A stretch of 64,000 nt of DNA from NCBI GenBank assembly GCA_029433345.1, contig JAQTHY010000001.1, positions 1,922,001-1,986,000 on the forward strand. The letters are read 5' to 3'. This document shows positions 1 through 10,433 of this stretch, piece by piece. Position numbers and translations under genes: made by a program. This DNA comes from Orbaceae bacterium ESL0727. GTDB lineage: Bacteria; Pseudomonadota; Gammaproteobacteria; Enterobacterales; Orbaceae. Under the pieces are notes generated by a model, which had not been told where the DNA came from, ran no database searches, and was given only the letters and a program-made list of their open reading frames with translations. How positions within the stretch are numbered: the stretch's first letter is position 1; every line of letters starts with the position of its first letter.

Positions 1-18
1 TATATATCACATAAAACA

Positions 19-38
19 AAACCGCCATTTGGCGGTTT
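19..38 (-). terminator. Rho-independent terminator of ackA
   Basis: An 8-bp stem (AAACCGCC with GGCGGTTT) closes a 4-base loop just past the ackA stop. Read on the minus strand it is followed by a T-rich tract (TTTTGTTTTAT), so ackA transcription probably ends here and any downstream pta would need its own promoter. Confidence 0.75.
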
Positions 39-48
39 ATAATCATAA

Positions 49-1254
49 TTACGCAGTTAAACGCGCTGCATCTCGGGCAATAACTAACTCTTCATTCGTT
101 GGGATCACAAAGGCTTTAGGTGTACCTTCTTTATTAATTTCCCCTTCATTGCCAAAACGTGCCGCTAGGTTTTTATCTTGATCGATTGCAAAACCAAGAA
201 TATTTAATTTTGCCATCACCATTCGGCGCACTTCTTCGGAATTTTCACCAATACCGCCCGTAAAGACGATTGCGTCTAAACGACCATCAAGCAACATGCT
301 ATAAGCACCAATATATTTCACTAAACGGTGTACAAATACGTCTAATGCATTGGTTGCACGTTCGTCTTTACCATAATTTTCAGTGATATAACGGCAATCG
401 CTGCTAACTTCACTCAAACCTAAAAGACCCGATTTTTTATTTAAAAGATCATTAACATCCGCCACTGACATATTTAAATTATCATGTAAAAAGAACATCA
501 CTGCAGGATCGATATCACCACTACGTGTTCCCATGACTAATCCTTCTAATGGTGTTAATCCCATTGATGTTTCAACACATTTACCATTTTTAACAGCGGC
601 AACAGATGAACCATTACCTAAGTGACACGTAATCACATTAGTTTGGTCAACAGGTTTATTTAATAACTCAGCCGCCTTACGACTCACGTAATAATGGCTA
701 GTACCGTGTGCACCATAACGACGAATTGCATGTTTTGTATATAACTCATAAGGAATCGCATATAGGTAAGCTTCTTTCGGCATTGTGGTATGGAATGCTG
801 TATCAAAAACAACGACGTTCTTATTTTTTAAATTCGGGAATGCAGCAAACGCTTCTTGAATACCGATTAAGTGAGCATGATTATGTAGCGGTGCGAAAGT
901 AGCCGCGTCTTGGATTCCTTTAATAACACTATCATCAACGATAACAGAATGGGTATACTTTTCACCACCATGCACAATACGATGGCCAATCGCTTTAATG
1001 CTTGCTAATAATTCAGGTTTTTTAGGGAAGATATGACTAACGATAAATTGGATAGCTTCACGGTGTGCAGCACCGGCACCTAATGATGCTTCACCTTTAT
1101 CACCATCAAGTTTCCATTTAATTCGAGCATCAGGCAGATTAAAACATTCGGCTAAACCAGACAAAAATACTTCTGCTGTGTTAGGATCGATAATAGCAAA
1201 TTTTAAAGAGGAGCTTCCACAGTTAAGAACGAGGACATTATTACTTGATGACAT
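49..1254 (-). CDS. ackA: Acetate kinase
   Basis: Catalyses ATP + acetate to ADP + acetyl phosphate, the cytoplasmic step that yields ATP in overflow and anaerobic metabolism together with phosphotransacetylase. The 401-residue product is full length for the family. It has the N-terminal NCGSSSLKF phosphate loop (N11, K18), HRIVHGG with the catalytic arginine (R92), the [10 protein letters not shown] segment with the essential aspartate, GAHGTSH, HLGNGSS and the C-terminal [11 protein letters not shown] adenosine-binding motif. The divergent neighbour yfbV is also beside ackA in E. coli. No pta is visible because the window ends just downstream. Confidence 0.97.
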   Translation of the reverse strand: MSSSNNVLVLNCGSSSLKFAIIDPNTAEVFLSGLAECFNLPDARIKWKLDGDKGEASLGAGAAHREAIQFIVSHIFPKKPELLASIKAIGHRIVHGGEKYTHSVIVDDSVIKGIQDAATFAPLHNHAHLIGIQEAFAAFPNLKNKNVVVFDTAFHTTMPKEAYLYAIPYELYTKHAIRRYGAHGTSHYYVSRKAAELLNKPVDQTNVITCHLGNGSSVAAVKNGKCVETSMGLTPLEGLVMGTRSGDIDPAVMFFLHDNLNMSVADVNDLLNKKSGLLGLSEVSSDCRYITENYGKDERATNALDVFVHRLVKYIGAYSMLLDGRLDAIVFTGGIGENSEEVRRMVMAKLNILGFAIDQDKNLAARFGNEGEINKEGTPKAFVIPTNEELVIARDAARLTA

Positions 1255-1497
1255 AGTAATTCCTATATTGTGTTAATGTATATTGTTAATAAAAGAGATA
1301 TACCAATTATCGTTGGTTCTCAGCACATGATTTGACGATCGATGTGATTACGTACAGGTGGCTTTTGCTATCTCAACTTTTGCGATAAAATAGACGAAAC
1401 CCCTAGATTGAACGGCGTCATTTTATGACAATAAAACCAGAATGTCGAGGATATCGCCACTATTATCATATATAGAGAGATAATATAAATAACTAAA

Positions 1498-1974
1498 ATG
1501 AATATAGTCAAAATTTTCAAATCTGGGCAGCAATATATGCATCTTTGTCCGCCCGATAAAACTTTAGCGGCATCATTCCCCGAAATTAAAATTATCGCTT
1601 ATATTAAATTAGCCAGTAAATATTTACCACCCATCGTCGTCTCCTTATTCGTTTGGCAATATTATATGCATGCATCGATGGCAATTACACTGATTACAGC
1701 ACTATTTACATTAAGTTTACCAATACAGGGGCTTTTTTGGTTAGGTAAACGTGCATTATCCCCGTTGCCACTTAATTTAGTCGCTATGTATAACAAATTA
1801 ACGCAACAATTAACGCAAAAAAATATTTTGTCTAAGCAAAGTGTATCACCCGATAAATTAAATTTTATTGAATTTATCAAATTATTAAATTTGGCAAAAT
1901 TGCATTTAGGAAGTTATTTTGGTGCTAATGAGGACGATGAACATGACAATAATTCCTTTATTGACAAAACTTAA
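1498..1974 (+). CDS. yfbV: YfbV inner-membrane protein (UPF0208/DUF412)
   Basis: A 158-residue protein matching E. coli YfbV along its length: an N-terminal FxxGQxYM segment, two hydrophobic membrane segments (about residues 42-58 and 62-80) and the signature LPIQGLFWLGKR followed by SPLP. In E. coli YfbV has been linked to insulating the Ter macrodomain from neighbouring chromosome; that role here is inferred from family membership. It is divergent from ackA, and its 3' end overlaps the start of priC, so the two are probably co-transcribed. Confidence 0.9.
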   Translation: MNIVKIFKSGQQYMHLCPPDKTLAASFPEIKIIAYIKLASKYLPPIVVSLFVWQYYMHASMAITLITALFTLSLPIQGLFWLGKRALSPLPLNLVAMYNKLTQQLTQKNILSKQSVSPDKLNFIEFIKLLNLAKLHLGSYFGANEDDEHDNNSFIDKT

Positions 1975-2458
1975 ACAGCAAATTGACGCACTTGAACAAC
2001 AAGCCACCCAGATTAACTTGACGGATATTGATGAATTTTATTTTGACGAGCATCTATTCGATAAACCTAGCATAGTAAATAATAGTGACTTCTATATCAC
2101 TAAAATCAGACAAACTTATCAAGCATTGTCTGATAACATAAGTCAACAAAATACCGATAAAATCAATTTTCTAACCGAAACATTACTAAATCAAATCACA
2201 GCGTTAACGCGCGAGTTATCCACTCACCATTTACGCATTAAAGAACCTGTCACACTTTATGAATCCTTACCCCAAAAACATGCACGCCATCTCGATTATT
2301 TACGGCGCTTGCAAGAGATAAAATTTACCCAAGAACTTGACGCTGATCACATTGATCATGCCAAAATAGCGGCCATTGATAATCGTATTTATCGTTGTGA
2401 AGAAGCCATCAAAAAAATTGAAATTGCGATGGAAAAAATGCAGAAATTAAATGATTAA
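1943..2458 (+). CDS. priC: Primosomal replication protein N'' (PriC)
   Basis: Helps reload DnaB helicase at stalled forks in the PriA/PriC restart pathways. The 171-residue, almost wholly helical protein has the PriC C-terminal pattern RHLDYLRRLQE and IDNRIYRCEEAIKKIE, with basic residues as in E. coli PriC (175 aa). The reading frame stays open up to a TTG at 1919, but I chose ATG 1943 because AGGA (1931-1934) lies 8 bases upstream. The 5' end overlaps yfbV by about 30 bp. Confidence 0.82.
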   Translation: MTIIPLLTKLKQQIDALEQQATQINLTDIDEFYFDEHLFDKPSIVNNSDFYITKIRQTYQALSDNISQQNTDKINFLTETLLNQITALTRELSTHHLRIKEPVTLYESLPQKHARHLDYLRRLQEIKFTQELDADHIDHAKIAAIDNRIYRCEEAIKKIEIAMEKMQKLND

Positions 2459-2508
2459 CCGTTTTTCAGACACTATTGGAATTGCATTCATAAATGTAAT
2501 TCAGAAAT

Positions 2509-2541
2509 AAAAAAGCCTTATCAGTAACGCAAGGCTTTTTT
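2509..2541 (+). terminator. Rho-independent terminator of yfbV-priC
   Basis: An 11-bp stem (AAAAAAGCCTT with AAGGCTTTTTT) with an 11-base loop and T-runs on both strands. It sits 50 bp past the priC stop and could also serve the convergent oxidoreductase gene. Confidence 0.8.
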
Positions 2542-2642
2542 AATTTAGACTAATATAATCAATGTATTATAAATAAAAAATATTATAAATAAAAGAATAA
2601 AACGTCATAATGTTTTACTTTTTCATGTTTGGATTTTTTATC

Positions 2643-3278
2643 CTATTCAGAAACCACCGTAAAGCGTTTTTGTATATGTTTACCTTTTTCAGCTTCGTCA
2701 ACCATCGCAATGGCATAATCGGCATAGCTAATCTGGCTATCGCCTTTACTATTCACTAAAATTTCTTCACCGCCGGCAGTATAGTGCCCCGTACGTGGAC
2801 CATCAGCAACAAAGTTGCCCGCTGGGCTAAGATATGTCCACTGTACATCATGGCGTTGCCGTAACGCATCAAAAGCCTTGGCCATATTAGAAGCCAACGG
2901 TTTAAAGTCATCTGGAAAAGTTGATGTATCCATTACGCGAACAGTATGTTCAGGATTCACATAAAGGCTACCGGCACCGCCCACCACTAAGAGACGATTA
3001 GGTTTATCCGATAAAATATCCGCAAGGTGTTTCAAGGTAGTTTGGTGTAAACCCAATTTTTCAGGTGCCCAGACACCAAATGCATCGATAATCACATCAT
3101 TATCTTTAATATCATCATAGGTTAAATCAAGGAGATCTTTTTCAATCACATGAACATTGTGATCTTTCACTTGATCGGCATGCCGAACAATTGCCGTCAC
3201 ATCATGACCTCTTGCTAAGGCTTCTTTTAGAATCAATTTTCCACTCTTTCCCGTTGCACCGATAATCGCAATTTTCAT
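2643..3278 (-). CDS. NAD(P)-binding oxidoreductase, NmrA/YwnB-like atypical SDR
   Basis: A 211-residue Rossmann protein beginning MKIAIIGATGKSGKLIL, the GxxGxxG dinucleotide-binding motif at residues 7-13. A conserved DVIIDAFG strand (about 60-68) and an LLVVGGAGSLY segment follow. This layout matches the single-domain NAD(P)H-binding family (PF13460) that includes B. subtilis YwnB and flavin-reductase-like proteins. The classical SDR YxxxK motif is not evident, so the substrate cannot be predicted. It is a lone gene transcribed toward the terminator at 2509-2541. Confidence 0.8.
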   Translation of the reverse strand: MKIAIIGATGKSGKLILKEALARGHDVTAIVRHADQVKDHNVHVIEKDLLDLTYDDIKDNDVIIDAFGVWAPEKLGLHQTTLKHLADILSDKPNRLLVVGGAGSLYVNPEHTVRVMDTSTFPDDFKPLASNMAKAFDALRQRHDVQWTYLSPAGNFVADGPRTGHYTAGGEEILVNSKGDSQISYADYAIAMVDEAEKGKHIQKRFTVVSE

Positions 3279-3501
3279 CTATAACCCCTTATATAAAATT
3301 AGAATAATTCCATCTCTATTCTATTTTAGATAACACAGTTTGTAAAAAAAAAGTGAGTAAATTAACAGATTATAGAAATAGTGATAACCGCAATTCGATA
3401 TAGCTAAAGTGAATATTGTTATACTAATTAATTACTATCATCTTTTCTGGTTCGATTTATAATAATATCAATATGACGTTTTTCATAAAAAGGAGCCCAT
3501 T

Positions 3502-4467
3502 ATGAGTAAAATATTTGATGATAACTCACAAACCATTGGTCACACACCGTTGGTTCGATTAAAACATTTTGGTCGTGGTAATATTTTGGCAAAAATAGAA
3601 TCACGTAACCCAAGTTTCAGTGTGAAATGCCGTATCGCTTCAAATATGATTTGGGATGCCGAAAAAAGGGGACTACTTACGCCAGATGTCGAACTTGTAG
3701 AGCCGACTAGTGGTAATACCGGCATTGCCTTAGCTGCAGTTGCCGCGGCTCGTGGTTATAAGCTCACTTTGACTATGCCAGAAAGCATGAGCCTTGAACG
3801 TCGTAAATTACTCAAAGTATTAGGCGCTAATCTGATCTTAACTGATGCGGCAAAAGGTATGAAAGGATCCATCGAAAAGGCGGAAGAATTAGTGGCACGT
3901 GATCCAAAACATACGCTTATGTTACAACAATTTAGCAATCCAGCGAATCCTGAAATTCACGAAAAAACCACCGGCCCCGAAATTTGGCAAGATACGGATG
4001 GTAATATCGATATTTTTATTGCCGGGGTTGGGACAGGTGGCACATTTACCGGTGTGGCGCGCTATCTTAAAAAAACACAAGGGAAAAATATCACCGCCGT
4101 TGCAGTCGAACCGGCTAATTCACCGGTTATCACACAGGCCCTTACCGGTCAACCGATAATACCGGGTCCACATAAAATACAAGGTATTGGCGCTGGCTTT
4201 ATTCCCAAAAATCTTGATTTAACGCTAATTGATTTAGTTGAAAGAGTGTCAAATGAAGATGCAATCAATACTGCACGAGAAGTGATGGAAAAAGAAGGTA
4301 TTCTGGTCGGTATTTCGTCAGGTGCAGCTGTATTTGCCGCTGATAAATTGGCAAAACTCCCCGAAAATGCAGGGAAAACAATTGTTGTCATATTACCGTC
4401 TTCAGGTGAACGCTATTTGAGCACCGATCTGTTTAAAGGCATTTTTACTGAAAAAGAGTTAGGCTAA
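3502..4467 (+). CDS. cysK: Cysteine synthase A (O-acetylserine sulfhydrylase)
   Basis: PLP enzyme converting O-acetylserine and sulfide to cysteine. The 321-residue sequence follows E. coli CysK closely: SVKCR with the PLP lysine K42, [11 protein letters not shown] (substrate loop at about 67-77), GVGTGGT (phosphate-binding loop), GISSGAA and [10 protein letters not shown]. The C-terminal sequence TEKELG resembles the CysK tail. SD AGGAG lies 6-8 bases upstream of the ATG. It is a single-gene unit flanked by hairpins. Confidence 0.96.
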   Translation: MSKIFDDNSQTIGHTPLVRLKHFGRGNILAKIESRNPSFSVKCRIASNMIWDAEKRGLLTPDVELVEPTSGNTGIALAAVAAARGYKLTLTMPESMSLERRKLLKVLGANLILTDAAKGMKGSIEKAEELVARDPKHTLMLQQFSNPANPEIHEKTTGPEIWQDTDGNIDIFIAGVGTGGTFTGVARYLKKTQGKNITAVAVEPANSPVITQALTGQPIIPGPHKIQGIGAGFIPKNLDLTLIDLVERVSNEDAINTAREVMEKEGILVGISSGAAVFAADKLAKLPENAGKTIVVILPSSGERYLSTDLFKGIFTEKELG

Positions 4468-4514
4468 CCACCTTAACTCGCATTATTAGTCATTTATCAT
4501 TCAATCTCATCATA

Positions 4515-4544
4515 CTATTCTGCTGATTATCGTCGGCAGAATAG
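4515..4544. terminator. Hairpin between cysK and ruvB (possible bidirectional terminator)
   Basis: A 9-bp perfect stem CTATTCTGC / GCAGAATAG around a 12-base loop in the gap between the convergent cysK and ruvAB. Neither side has a strong T-run, so termination is only probable. Confidence 0.45.
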
Positions 4545-4641
4545 ACAAATAAAAGAAGTTGATGATCTTTGCCCTATTTCCAGTCGCTCTTGTTCTTATT
4601 TTTATACCTGCAGATCAGACCCAGCAAAATGATTTTTCTGG

Positions 4642-5646
4642 CTATCGCTCACAGACAATACCAAAATGTTGGTAGGCATGCATTGTTGCCATGCGCCCTC
4701 TTGGTGTACGTTGAATAAAACCTTGCTGAATTAAAAAAGGCTCTAACACATCTTCAATCGTTTCGCGTTCTTCACCAATGGCAGCGGCCAAATTATCAAG
4801 TCCAACCGGCCCACCCATAAATTTTTCAATAATCGCCAGTAATAATTTGCGATCCATAAAATCAAATCCTTCTGTATCAACATCCAACATATCCAGCGCT
4901 TTGGTGGCAATATCGGCATCTATCGATCCACCCGACTTGACTTCTGCATAATCTCTTACTCGTCTTAATAAACGATTAGCAATTCGAGGGGTTCCGCGCG
5001 AACGTTTCGCAATATGGTAGGCACCTTCTTTGGAAAGATCCATCCCCAAAAATTTTGCACTTCGACTCACAATATATTCCAGATCTTCGACACGATAAAA
5101 CTCTAACCGCTGCACAATACCAAAACGATCTCGCAGCGGTGAAGTTAATGAACCCGCACGTGTGGTTGCACCAATCAAGGTAAACGGTGGCAGATCAATC
5201 TTAATCGAACGTGCAGCTGGCCCTTCACCAATCATAATATCCAATTGGTAATCTTCCATCGCCGGATATAAAATCTCTTCAACAACGGGGGAGAGACGAT
5301 GAATTTCATCAATAAATAACACATCATTAGGCTCAAGGTTGGTGAGCATAGCGGCTAAATCCCCCGCTTTTTCTAATACCGGGCCCGAAGTTGTTCGTAA
5401 ATTAACATTTAATTCATTCGCAACAATATTGGCTAATGTTGTTTTACCCAATCCTGGTGGACCAAAAATCAAAACATGATCTAAGGCATCGCCACGCTGT
5501 TTCGCTGCTTGAATAAAAATTTTCATCTGATCACGGACATGGGGTTGCCCGACATATTCATCCAAAAACTTAGGACGAATCGCGCGATCAATCGTTTCTT
5601 CTTCTTTTTGGGCTTGTGGCGCAATCAAACGATCAGCTTCAATCAT
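4642..5646 (-). CDS. ruvB: Holliday junction branch-migration helicase RuvB
   Basis: Hexameric AAA+ motor that drives branch migration of Holliday junctions with RuvA. The 334-residue protein has Walker [10 protein letters not shown] (62-70), Walker [10 protein letters not shown], sensor [18 protein letters not shown] and the sensor-2 region [14 protein letters not shown], then the winged-helix C-terminal domain with GPVGLDNLA and RTPRGRMAT. It lies 11 bp downstream of ruvA in the usual ruvAB operon. ruvC is not next to it. Confidence 0.97.
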   Translation of the reverse strand: MIEADRLIAPQAQKEEETIDRAIRPKFLDEYVGQPHVRDQMKIFIQAAKQRGDALDHVLIFGPPGLGKTTLANIVANELNVNLRTTSGPVLEKAGDLAAMLTNLEPNDVLFIDEIHRLSPVVEEILYPAMEDYQLDIMIGEGPAARSIKIDLPPFTLIGATTRAGSLTSPLRDRFGIVQRLEFYRVEDLEYIVSRSAKFLGMDLSKEGAYHIAKRSRGTPRIANRLLRRVRDYAEVKSGGSIDADIATKALDMLDVDTEGFDFMDRKLLLAIIEKFMGGPVGLDNLAAAIGEERETIEDVLEPFLIQQGFIQRTPRGRMATMHAYQHFGIVCER

Positions 5647-5657
5647 AAATTATCCTT

Positions 5658-6257
5658 TTATAATGCCGCTTTTAGCGCTTCGCGAATCAACGCTTCACTA
5701 TTCATATCTGGTTTGATGACTTTACTAATAATACGACTCGCTTCTTGCGGTTTATAACCTAAAGCAATTAAGGCAGAAACAGCTTCATTTTCAATTTGAT
5801 TAGATGATTTTACCGCGTCAACCGATTGACTGGATTCCATCGTCGCCGAGGTGACATTCTTAATGCGATCTTTCATCTCAACAATCAATCGTTCAGCTGT
5901 TTTGCGCCCTACTCCAGGTAATTTGATTAATGACGTCAATTCACCAAATTCAACGGCGTGCAAAAATTGTGTTGCTGACATTCCAGATAGCACCGCTAAG
6001 GCAAGTTTAGGCCCAACACCGTTAACTTTAATCAATTCGCGGAAGAGTTCGCGCTCTTGTTCTTGATTAAAGCCATAAAGAATCTGCGCATCTTCTCGGA
6101 CAATAAAATGCGTCAACAGTATGACTTCTTTGCCATTATCAGGGAGTTCATAAAAACAGGTCATCGGCATAAAAACGTCATAACCAACGCCACCCACCTC
6201 AATCAATACTCTAGGTGGTTGTTTTTCAATAACTATGCCTCTTAAACGTCCTATCAC
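5658..6257 (-). CDS. ruvA: Holliday junction binding protein RuvA
   Basis: Tetrameric junction-binding subunit that recruits RuvB. The 199-residue sequence starts MIGRLRGIV and contains an N-terminal OB domain, the two helix-hairpin-helix motifs ([15 protein letters not shown] and [16 protein letters not shown]), and the C-terminal UBA-like domain III ([16 protein letters not shown]) that binds RuvB. It is first in the ruvAB operon. Confidence 0.96.
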   Translation of the reverse strand: MIGRLRGIVIEKQPPRVLIEVGGVGYDVFMPMTCFYELPDNGKEVILLTHFIVREDAQILYGFNQEQERELFRELIKVNGVGPKLALAVLSGMSATQFLHAVEFGELTSLIKLPGVGRKTAERLIVEMKDRIKNVTSATMESSQSVDAVKSSNQIENEAVSALIALGYKPQEASRIISKVIKPDMNSEALIREALKAAL

Positions 6258-6432
6258 GGCCTATCCTTTTTCAGATTCAATAAAATTAGATTGTAGTTTA
6301 CCCGATGTAATTGGAATAATAAAGCGTTAACTGTATAAATAGACAGTTAACAAACTATTCTATCGACGCGTGTTATAGGCTTATGTTATAAACTTACGCT
6401 ATGGTTACAGTTGGGAAATCGATTGCCATAAA

Positions 6433-6458
6433 AAAATAGAGCACAATGGCTCTATTTT
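6433..6458. terminator. Terminator after ybaB
   Basis: A 10-bp stem AAAATAGAGC / GCTCTATTTT with a 6-base loop. On the minus strand it is followed by a run of T, as expected for ending the dnaX-ybaB transcript. recR, which follows ybaB in many proteobacteria, is absent here. Confidence 0.78.
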
Positions 6459-6482
6459 GTATTTATTTTATCAATTTCACGG

Positions 6483-6821
6483 CTAAAACGGCATCTTAAA
6501 TCCTGGCGGTAATTGCATTCCTCCAGTGACTTGTGCCATTTTTTCTTTTTGTGATTCATCTAGACGACGACTCGCATCATTATAGGCAGCCGCAATAAGA
6601 TCTTCTAACATCTCTTTATCATCATCAGTGACAAGCGAAGGATCAATTTCAACACGTTTGCAATTGTGTGCACCATTAATCGTAACTTTGACTAACCCAG
6701 CACCTGATTCGCCGGTCACTTCCATTTTTGCAATCTCTTCCTGCACTTGTTGCATTTTTGCTTGCATTTGTTGGGCTTGCTTCATAAGGTTACCAAGGCC
6801 ACCCTTTCCACCTGTAAACAT
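6483..6821 (-). CDS. ybaB: YbaB/EbfC nucleoid-associated protein
   Basis: Small dimeric DNA-binding protein of the YbaB/EbfC family (PF02575), 112 residues. It has the [16 protein letters not shown] coiled N-terminal helix, a central [17 protein letters not shown] strand pair and a C-terminal [11 protein letters not shown] tail. It is directly downstream of dnaX, the widespread dnaX-ybaB pairing, and is probably co-transcribed with it. Confidence 0.95.
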   Translation of the reverse strand: MFTGGKGGLGNLMKQAQQMQAKMQQVQEEIAKMEVTGESGAGLVKVTINGAHNCKRVEIDPSLVTDDDKEMLEDLIAAAYNDASRRLDESQKEKMAQVTGGMQLPPGFKMPF

Positions 6822-6855
6822 ATTTCTTCCTCATTAATAATGACTAGTCGACTGA

Positions 6856-8898
6856 TTATACAGGACGAATACTCTCTTCATCAATCTGCGCTTCGAAAAA
6901 TTGGCATATCGTTGTAACTTTTTCGTCCTGATGAATCTTGGTTTTCGCCGTTGCAAGCTTCTGTTGGTATAACGCTTCACGTTGTTCCATCGGCGTTTTC
7001 TGATCGTGATTATCATCTAACGTAACGGTCAATTTTATTTTTTGTTGTCGCACTGCCGATAGCGCATTTTCTAACTTTTTAATATTATCTGCTGAATTAA
7101 GTAGATATTTAACGGATGATCGCATATGTAAAATTACCGATGTCTCATCAGGTTGTTCCACAAACGAATTCACCGCAATTTGTTTTACTAAAGGAGGAAC
7201 GTCTAATTGCTCAATTTCGCTACACCACTTATCTTTATGCGCCATTTCCTGAATCAATTTTTGTGTCATTTCAGCTGTTTTATCACTGCTCAGTGACGCA
7301 ATAAACGCCTGCGTATCTATCGCCGGTTCCGCCTTGGTTTCGATTGTCCCTGTCGGTTGCCATTGATAATTTTCGGCGGTCATTTCGACATCATCATCTT
7401 GACTACTATCATCTTGACTGTCATCAGTCTGACTAACTGTTTCGGTTTTAATCGGTTGATGCGGATGATTTACAGGTTGTGACGGTACTTTTTTTTGTGT
7501 CGTCACAACCGTTTCAGACTTTTTTTTATGTTGCGATTCCTTCACCAATTGATTACGCATGGCTAAAATATTTTTTGTAATCGACGAGGCATCATCCGGA
7601 ATAGTCGATTCTTGTGTTGGTTCAGCAACTGGCGCAGCCGATGGCGCTTTTTCGACCGCGCCAACACTGTTTTCTGCCTGTACTGGTGTTGTCGACACGG
7701 GGACGGATGATTCTACCGGTTTTTTTGGGGTCACACTTGGTGTAGCTGACCCTGCCGACATCGCTGGCATAACCGCTGATGGTGGTGTGACAGGGACAGT
7801 TGATGCGGCACTATCTTTTGGCATAAACGCTAAAGCACGTAAAAAGCTCATCTCAACACCGGTTTTTTTATCTGGCGCAAAAGCAAGCTCTTTACGTCCC
7901 ATCAACAGAATTTGATAAAACAGTTGCACATCGTTAGGTGCCATATATTGCGCTAAAAAACGGATCTGCTCTTCATTATCACTGTAATCACCTAACGCCG
8001 TTGGCACAACCTGTAAAAGCGCAATTTGGTGTAACAGAACAATTGTTTCTGACAGTAAATTATCCCAATCTGCACCTTGCTTAGCGGCGGCTTCGATCTG
8101 CTGCATTAAAGCATTACCATCACCTTGATAAAGGGCATTAACTAAAGCAAATGGAATCGCTCTATCTAACGTTCCCAGCATCATACTGACCGAGCCGGCA
8201 TCAACTTGACCATTACCTAAAGCAATCGCTTGATCGGTTAAGCTTAATGCATCGCGCATACTACCATGCGCCGCTTTTGCTAAAAGTTGGATCGCTTTGG
8301 GTTCGGCATCAATCTGCTCAGCTTGTAAAATATGGGTCACTTGTTGATTAATCAGCGAGTCATCTAGCACATTTAGATGTAGATGCAAGCAACGCGATAA
8401 AATCGTAATCGGTAATTTTTGTGGATCAGTGGTCGCTAATAAAAATTTAACATGTTCTGGTGGTTCTTCTAACGTCTTAAGCAAAGCATTAAAACTGCTA
8501 CGCGACAACATATGCACTTCATCAATTAGATAGACTTTAAAACGTCCTTTAGTCGGAAGATATTGGATATTGTCTAAAATTTCCCGCGTATCTTCCACTT
8601 TGGTACGTGATGCAGCATCAATCTCAAGCAGATCAACAAAGCGCCCTTGCTCAATATCGCGACAATTATCACATTCACCACAAGGTGTTGCGGTAATGCC
8701 TTTTTCGCAATTGAGCCCTTTGGCCAATAATCTGGCAATTGACGTCTTACCCACGCCACGTGTTCCCGAGAAGAGATACGCGTGATGAACACGCCCTAAC
8801 GATAAGGCGTTAGCTAAAATTTTCAAGACATGTTCTTGCCCAACAACTTCAGAAAAAGTGTTAGGACGCCATTTACGTGCTAAGACTTGATAACTCAT
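6856..8898 (-). CDS. dnaX: DNA polymerase III subunits tau and gamma
   Basis: Clamp-loader ATPase and organiser of the replisome. It starts MSYQVLARKWRP (ATG 8898, preceded by GGTGA; an in-frame ATG at 8907 lacks a ribosome site). Walker A GTRGVGKT is near residues 45-52, followed by the zinc cysteines CGECDNC, Walker B YLIDEVHML and the SRC motif. A Ser/Thr/Pro-rich linker leads to the tau-specific C-terminal domains. A slippery A AAA AAG at 7519-7525 would let ribosomes shift -1 and stop almost at once, giving a gamma form of about 461 residues; full-length tau is 680. Confidence 0.96.
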   Translation of the reverse strand: MSYQVLARKWRPNTFSEVVGQEHVLKILANALSLGRVHHAYLFSGTRGVGKTSIARLLAKGLNCEKGITATPCGECDNCRDIEQGRFVDLLEIDAASRTKVEDTREILDNIQYLPTKGRFKVYLIDEVHMLSRSSFNALLKTLEEPPEHVKFLLATTDPQKLPITILSRCLHLHLNVLDDSLINQQVTHILQAEQIDAEPKAIQLLAKAAHGSMRDALSLTDQAIALGNGQVDAGSVSMMLGTLDRAIPFALVNALYQGDGNALMQQIEAAAKQGADWDNLLSETIVLLHQIALLQVVPTALGDYSDNEEQIRFLAQYMAPNDVQLFYQILLMGRKELAFAPDKKTGVEMSFLRALAFMPKDSAASTVPVTPPSAVMPAMSAGSATPSVTPKKPVESSVPVSTTPVQAENSVGAVEKAPSAAPVAEPTQESTIPDDASSITKNILAMRNQLVKESQHKKKSETVVTTQKKVPSQPVNHPHQPIKTETVSQTDDSQDDSSQDDDVEMTAENYQWQPTGTIETKAEPAIDTQAFIASLSSDKTAEMTQKLIQEMAHKDKWCSEIEQLDVPPLVKQIAVNSFVEQPDETSVILHMRSSVKYLLNSADNIKKLENALSAVRQQKIKLTVTLDDNHDQKTPMEQREALYQQKLATAKTKIHQDEKVTTICQFFEAQIDEESIRPV
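7495..7525 (-). promoter_or_regulatory. Predicted -1 programmed frameshift signal in dnaX
   Basis: Reading the minus strand, codons CAT AAA AAA AAG contain the heptamer A AAA AAG in the correct phase (7525-7519). After a -1 slip the next codons are GTC TGA, so translation ends immediately. A small hairpin TTGTG-ACGA-CACAA lies 10 bases downstream (7508-7495). This mirrors the E. coli dnaX frameshift site that makes gamma. Confidence 0.7.
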
Positions 8899-9011
8899 AA
8901 TCACCATAACAGTTACTTTATAAATTGGTGTTTATCATATCATAAAGTGATCTTTTTCGGTGAGAAAATCATTGCGAGAAGAAAGCCACTTAATCAATTA
9001 AGCGTGCCAAT

Positions 9012-10328
9012 CTAGCTATTAAATGCACTTTCGCCATGGCTATTGATATCCAATCCTTCACGTTCTTGTTCTTCCGGAACACGTAATCCAACGCAAATAT
9101 CAGCTATTTTATAGGCAATAAACGCGACAATGGTTGTCCATACAACGCAAGTCACAATGCTCATTGCTTGAATGCTCACTTGTTTTAGCATGGTTACGCC
9201 TTCTGAATAACCGACACCACCGAGTGATTCCGAGGTAAAAACGCCCGTTAATAAACAGCCGATAATGCCGCAAACACCATGTACACCAAACACATCACAG
9301 GTGTCATCCACTTTTAACATTCGCTTAAGTGAAGAGACGCCCCATACACCGGCTGCACCACATATCAAACCGATAACCAACGCACCGCCTACACCAACAA
9401 AGCCGGCTGCAGGTGTAATGCCGACTAATCCCGAAATCACTCCCGACGCAGCACCAAGACAAGAGGGTTTGCCACGTAAAAACCATTCCGCAATGGTCCA
9501 AGCTAATACAGCACTTGCAGTGGCAACAAAGGTATTAATAAACGCTAGCGCCGCAATTTGATCCGCGTGTGTAGATGATCCAGCATTAAAACCAAACCAG
9601 CCAATATATAAAATCGCTGCACCTAAATAGACAATCGGTAAGTTAAACGGTTTGAGCGGTTCGCGATTAAAGCCAATACGGGTTTTCAATAAATAGGCCC
9701 CAACCAGTCCAGCAACAGCAGCATTTATGTGTACAACGGTCCCCCCGGCAAAATCTAATGCGCCTTCGTCACCTAAAATACCGCCACCCCACACCATATG
9801 CGCCATGGGAATATAAGAAAAGGTAAACCAAATTAACATAAAAATCATCACCGCTGAAAACCGGATGCGTTCAGCAAAGGCTCCCGGAATCAAGCAACAG
9901 GTGATACAGGCAAACGATCCTTGAAACGCGATCCACACCAACGTATAAATCGTACCTGATACATCATTTACGCTAATACCGGTCAGTAAAATATGGTGAA
10001 AATTACCAAAAAAACCATTACCTTCACCAAAAGCAAGACTATAGCCATAGACAACCCACAATACGGCAATTAATGAAAAAGTGACTAAAATCTGTGCTAG
10101 CATAGAAAGGACATTTTTAGATCGAATCAATCCGCCATAAAACAGTGCGATACCCGGTACTGACATAAATAGCACCAGCGCGGTACAGATCATCATAAAA
10201 CCATTATCTGCTTTATCCACCACGTTTATGGCCGTTTCGGTTGCCATATCGTTGATAACAGCTACATCATCAGCCAAGGCGGATCCTGCCAATAAAAGCA
10301 GCGGAAGAAAAATCAATTTTTTGTACAT
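9012..10328 (-). CDS. amtB: Ammonium transporter AmtB
   Basis: Trimeric inner-membrane ammonium channel. The 438-residue product has an N-terminal signal peptide (MYKKLIFLPLLLLAGSALA) and eleven hydrophobic segments. The conserved pore histidines are in PMAHMVWGGG and FGVHGVCG. The start at 10328 is chosen because AAGGGTGA is correctly spaced upstream; the frame stays open to 10367 without a good ribosome site. It lies downstream of glnK, whose product plugs AmtB when nitrogen is plentiful, and is presumably expressed from the sigma-54 promoter ahead of glnK. Confidence 0.95.
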   Translation of the reverse strand: MYKKLIFLPLLLLAGSALADDVAVINDMATETAINVVDKADNGFMMICTALVLFMSVPGIALFYGGLIRSKNVLSMLAQILVTFSLIAVLWVVYGYSLAFGEGNGFFGNFHHILLTGISVNDVSGTIYTLVWIAFQGSFACITCCLIPGAFAERIRFSAVMIFMLIWFTFSYIPMAHMVWGGGILGDEGALDFAGGTVVHINAAVAGLVGAYLLKTRIGFNREPLKPFNLPIVYLGAAILYIGWFGFNAGSSTHADQIAALAFINTFVATASAVLAWTIAEWFLRGKPSCLGAASGVISGLVGITPAAGFVGVGGALVIGLICGAAGVWGVSSLKRMLKVDDTCDVFGVHGVCGIIGCLLTGVFTSESLGGVGYSEGVTMLKQVSIQAMSIVTCVVWTTIVAFIAYKIADICVGLRVPEEQEREGLDINSHGESAFNS

Positions 10329-10433
10329 AATGTCACCCTTATATCCATAAAATAATCTATGATTCATTGTCGCCGTTAGATGTACTTAATTATGCACATC
10401 ATGGAATAATGAATGTGTGCAAATAACCTATAT

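Noticed and set aside
7559-7915. 118-codon plus-strand frame rich in Gly/Ala/Ser/Thr
   Set aside because: Shadow of the Pro/Ser/Thr-rich linker of dnaX on the other strand.
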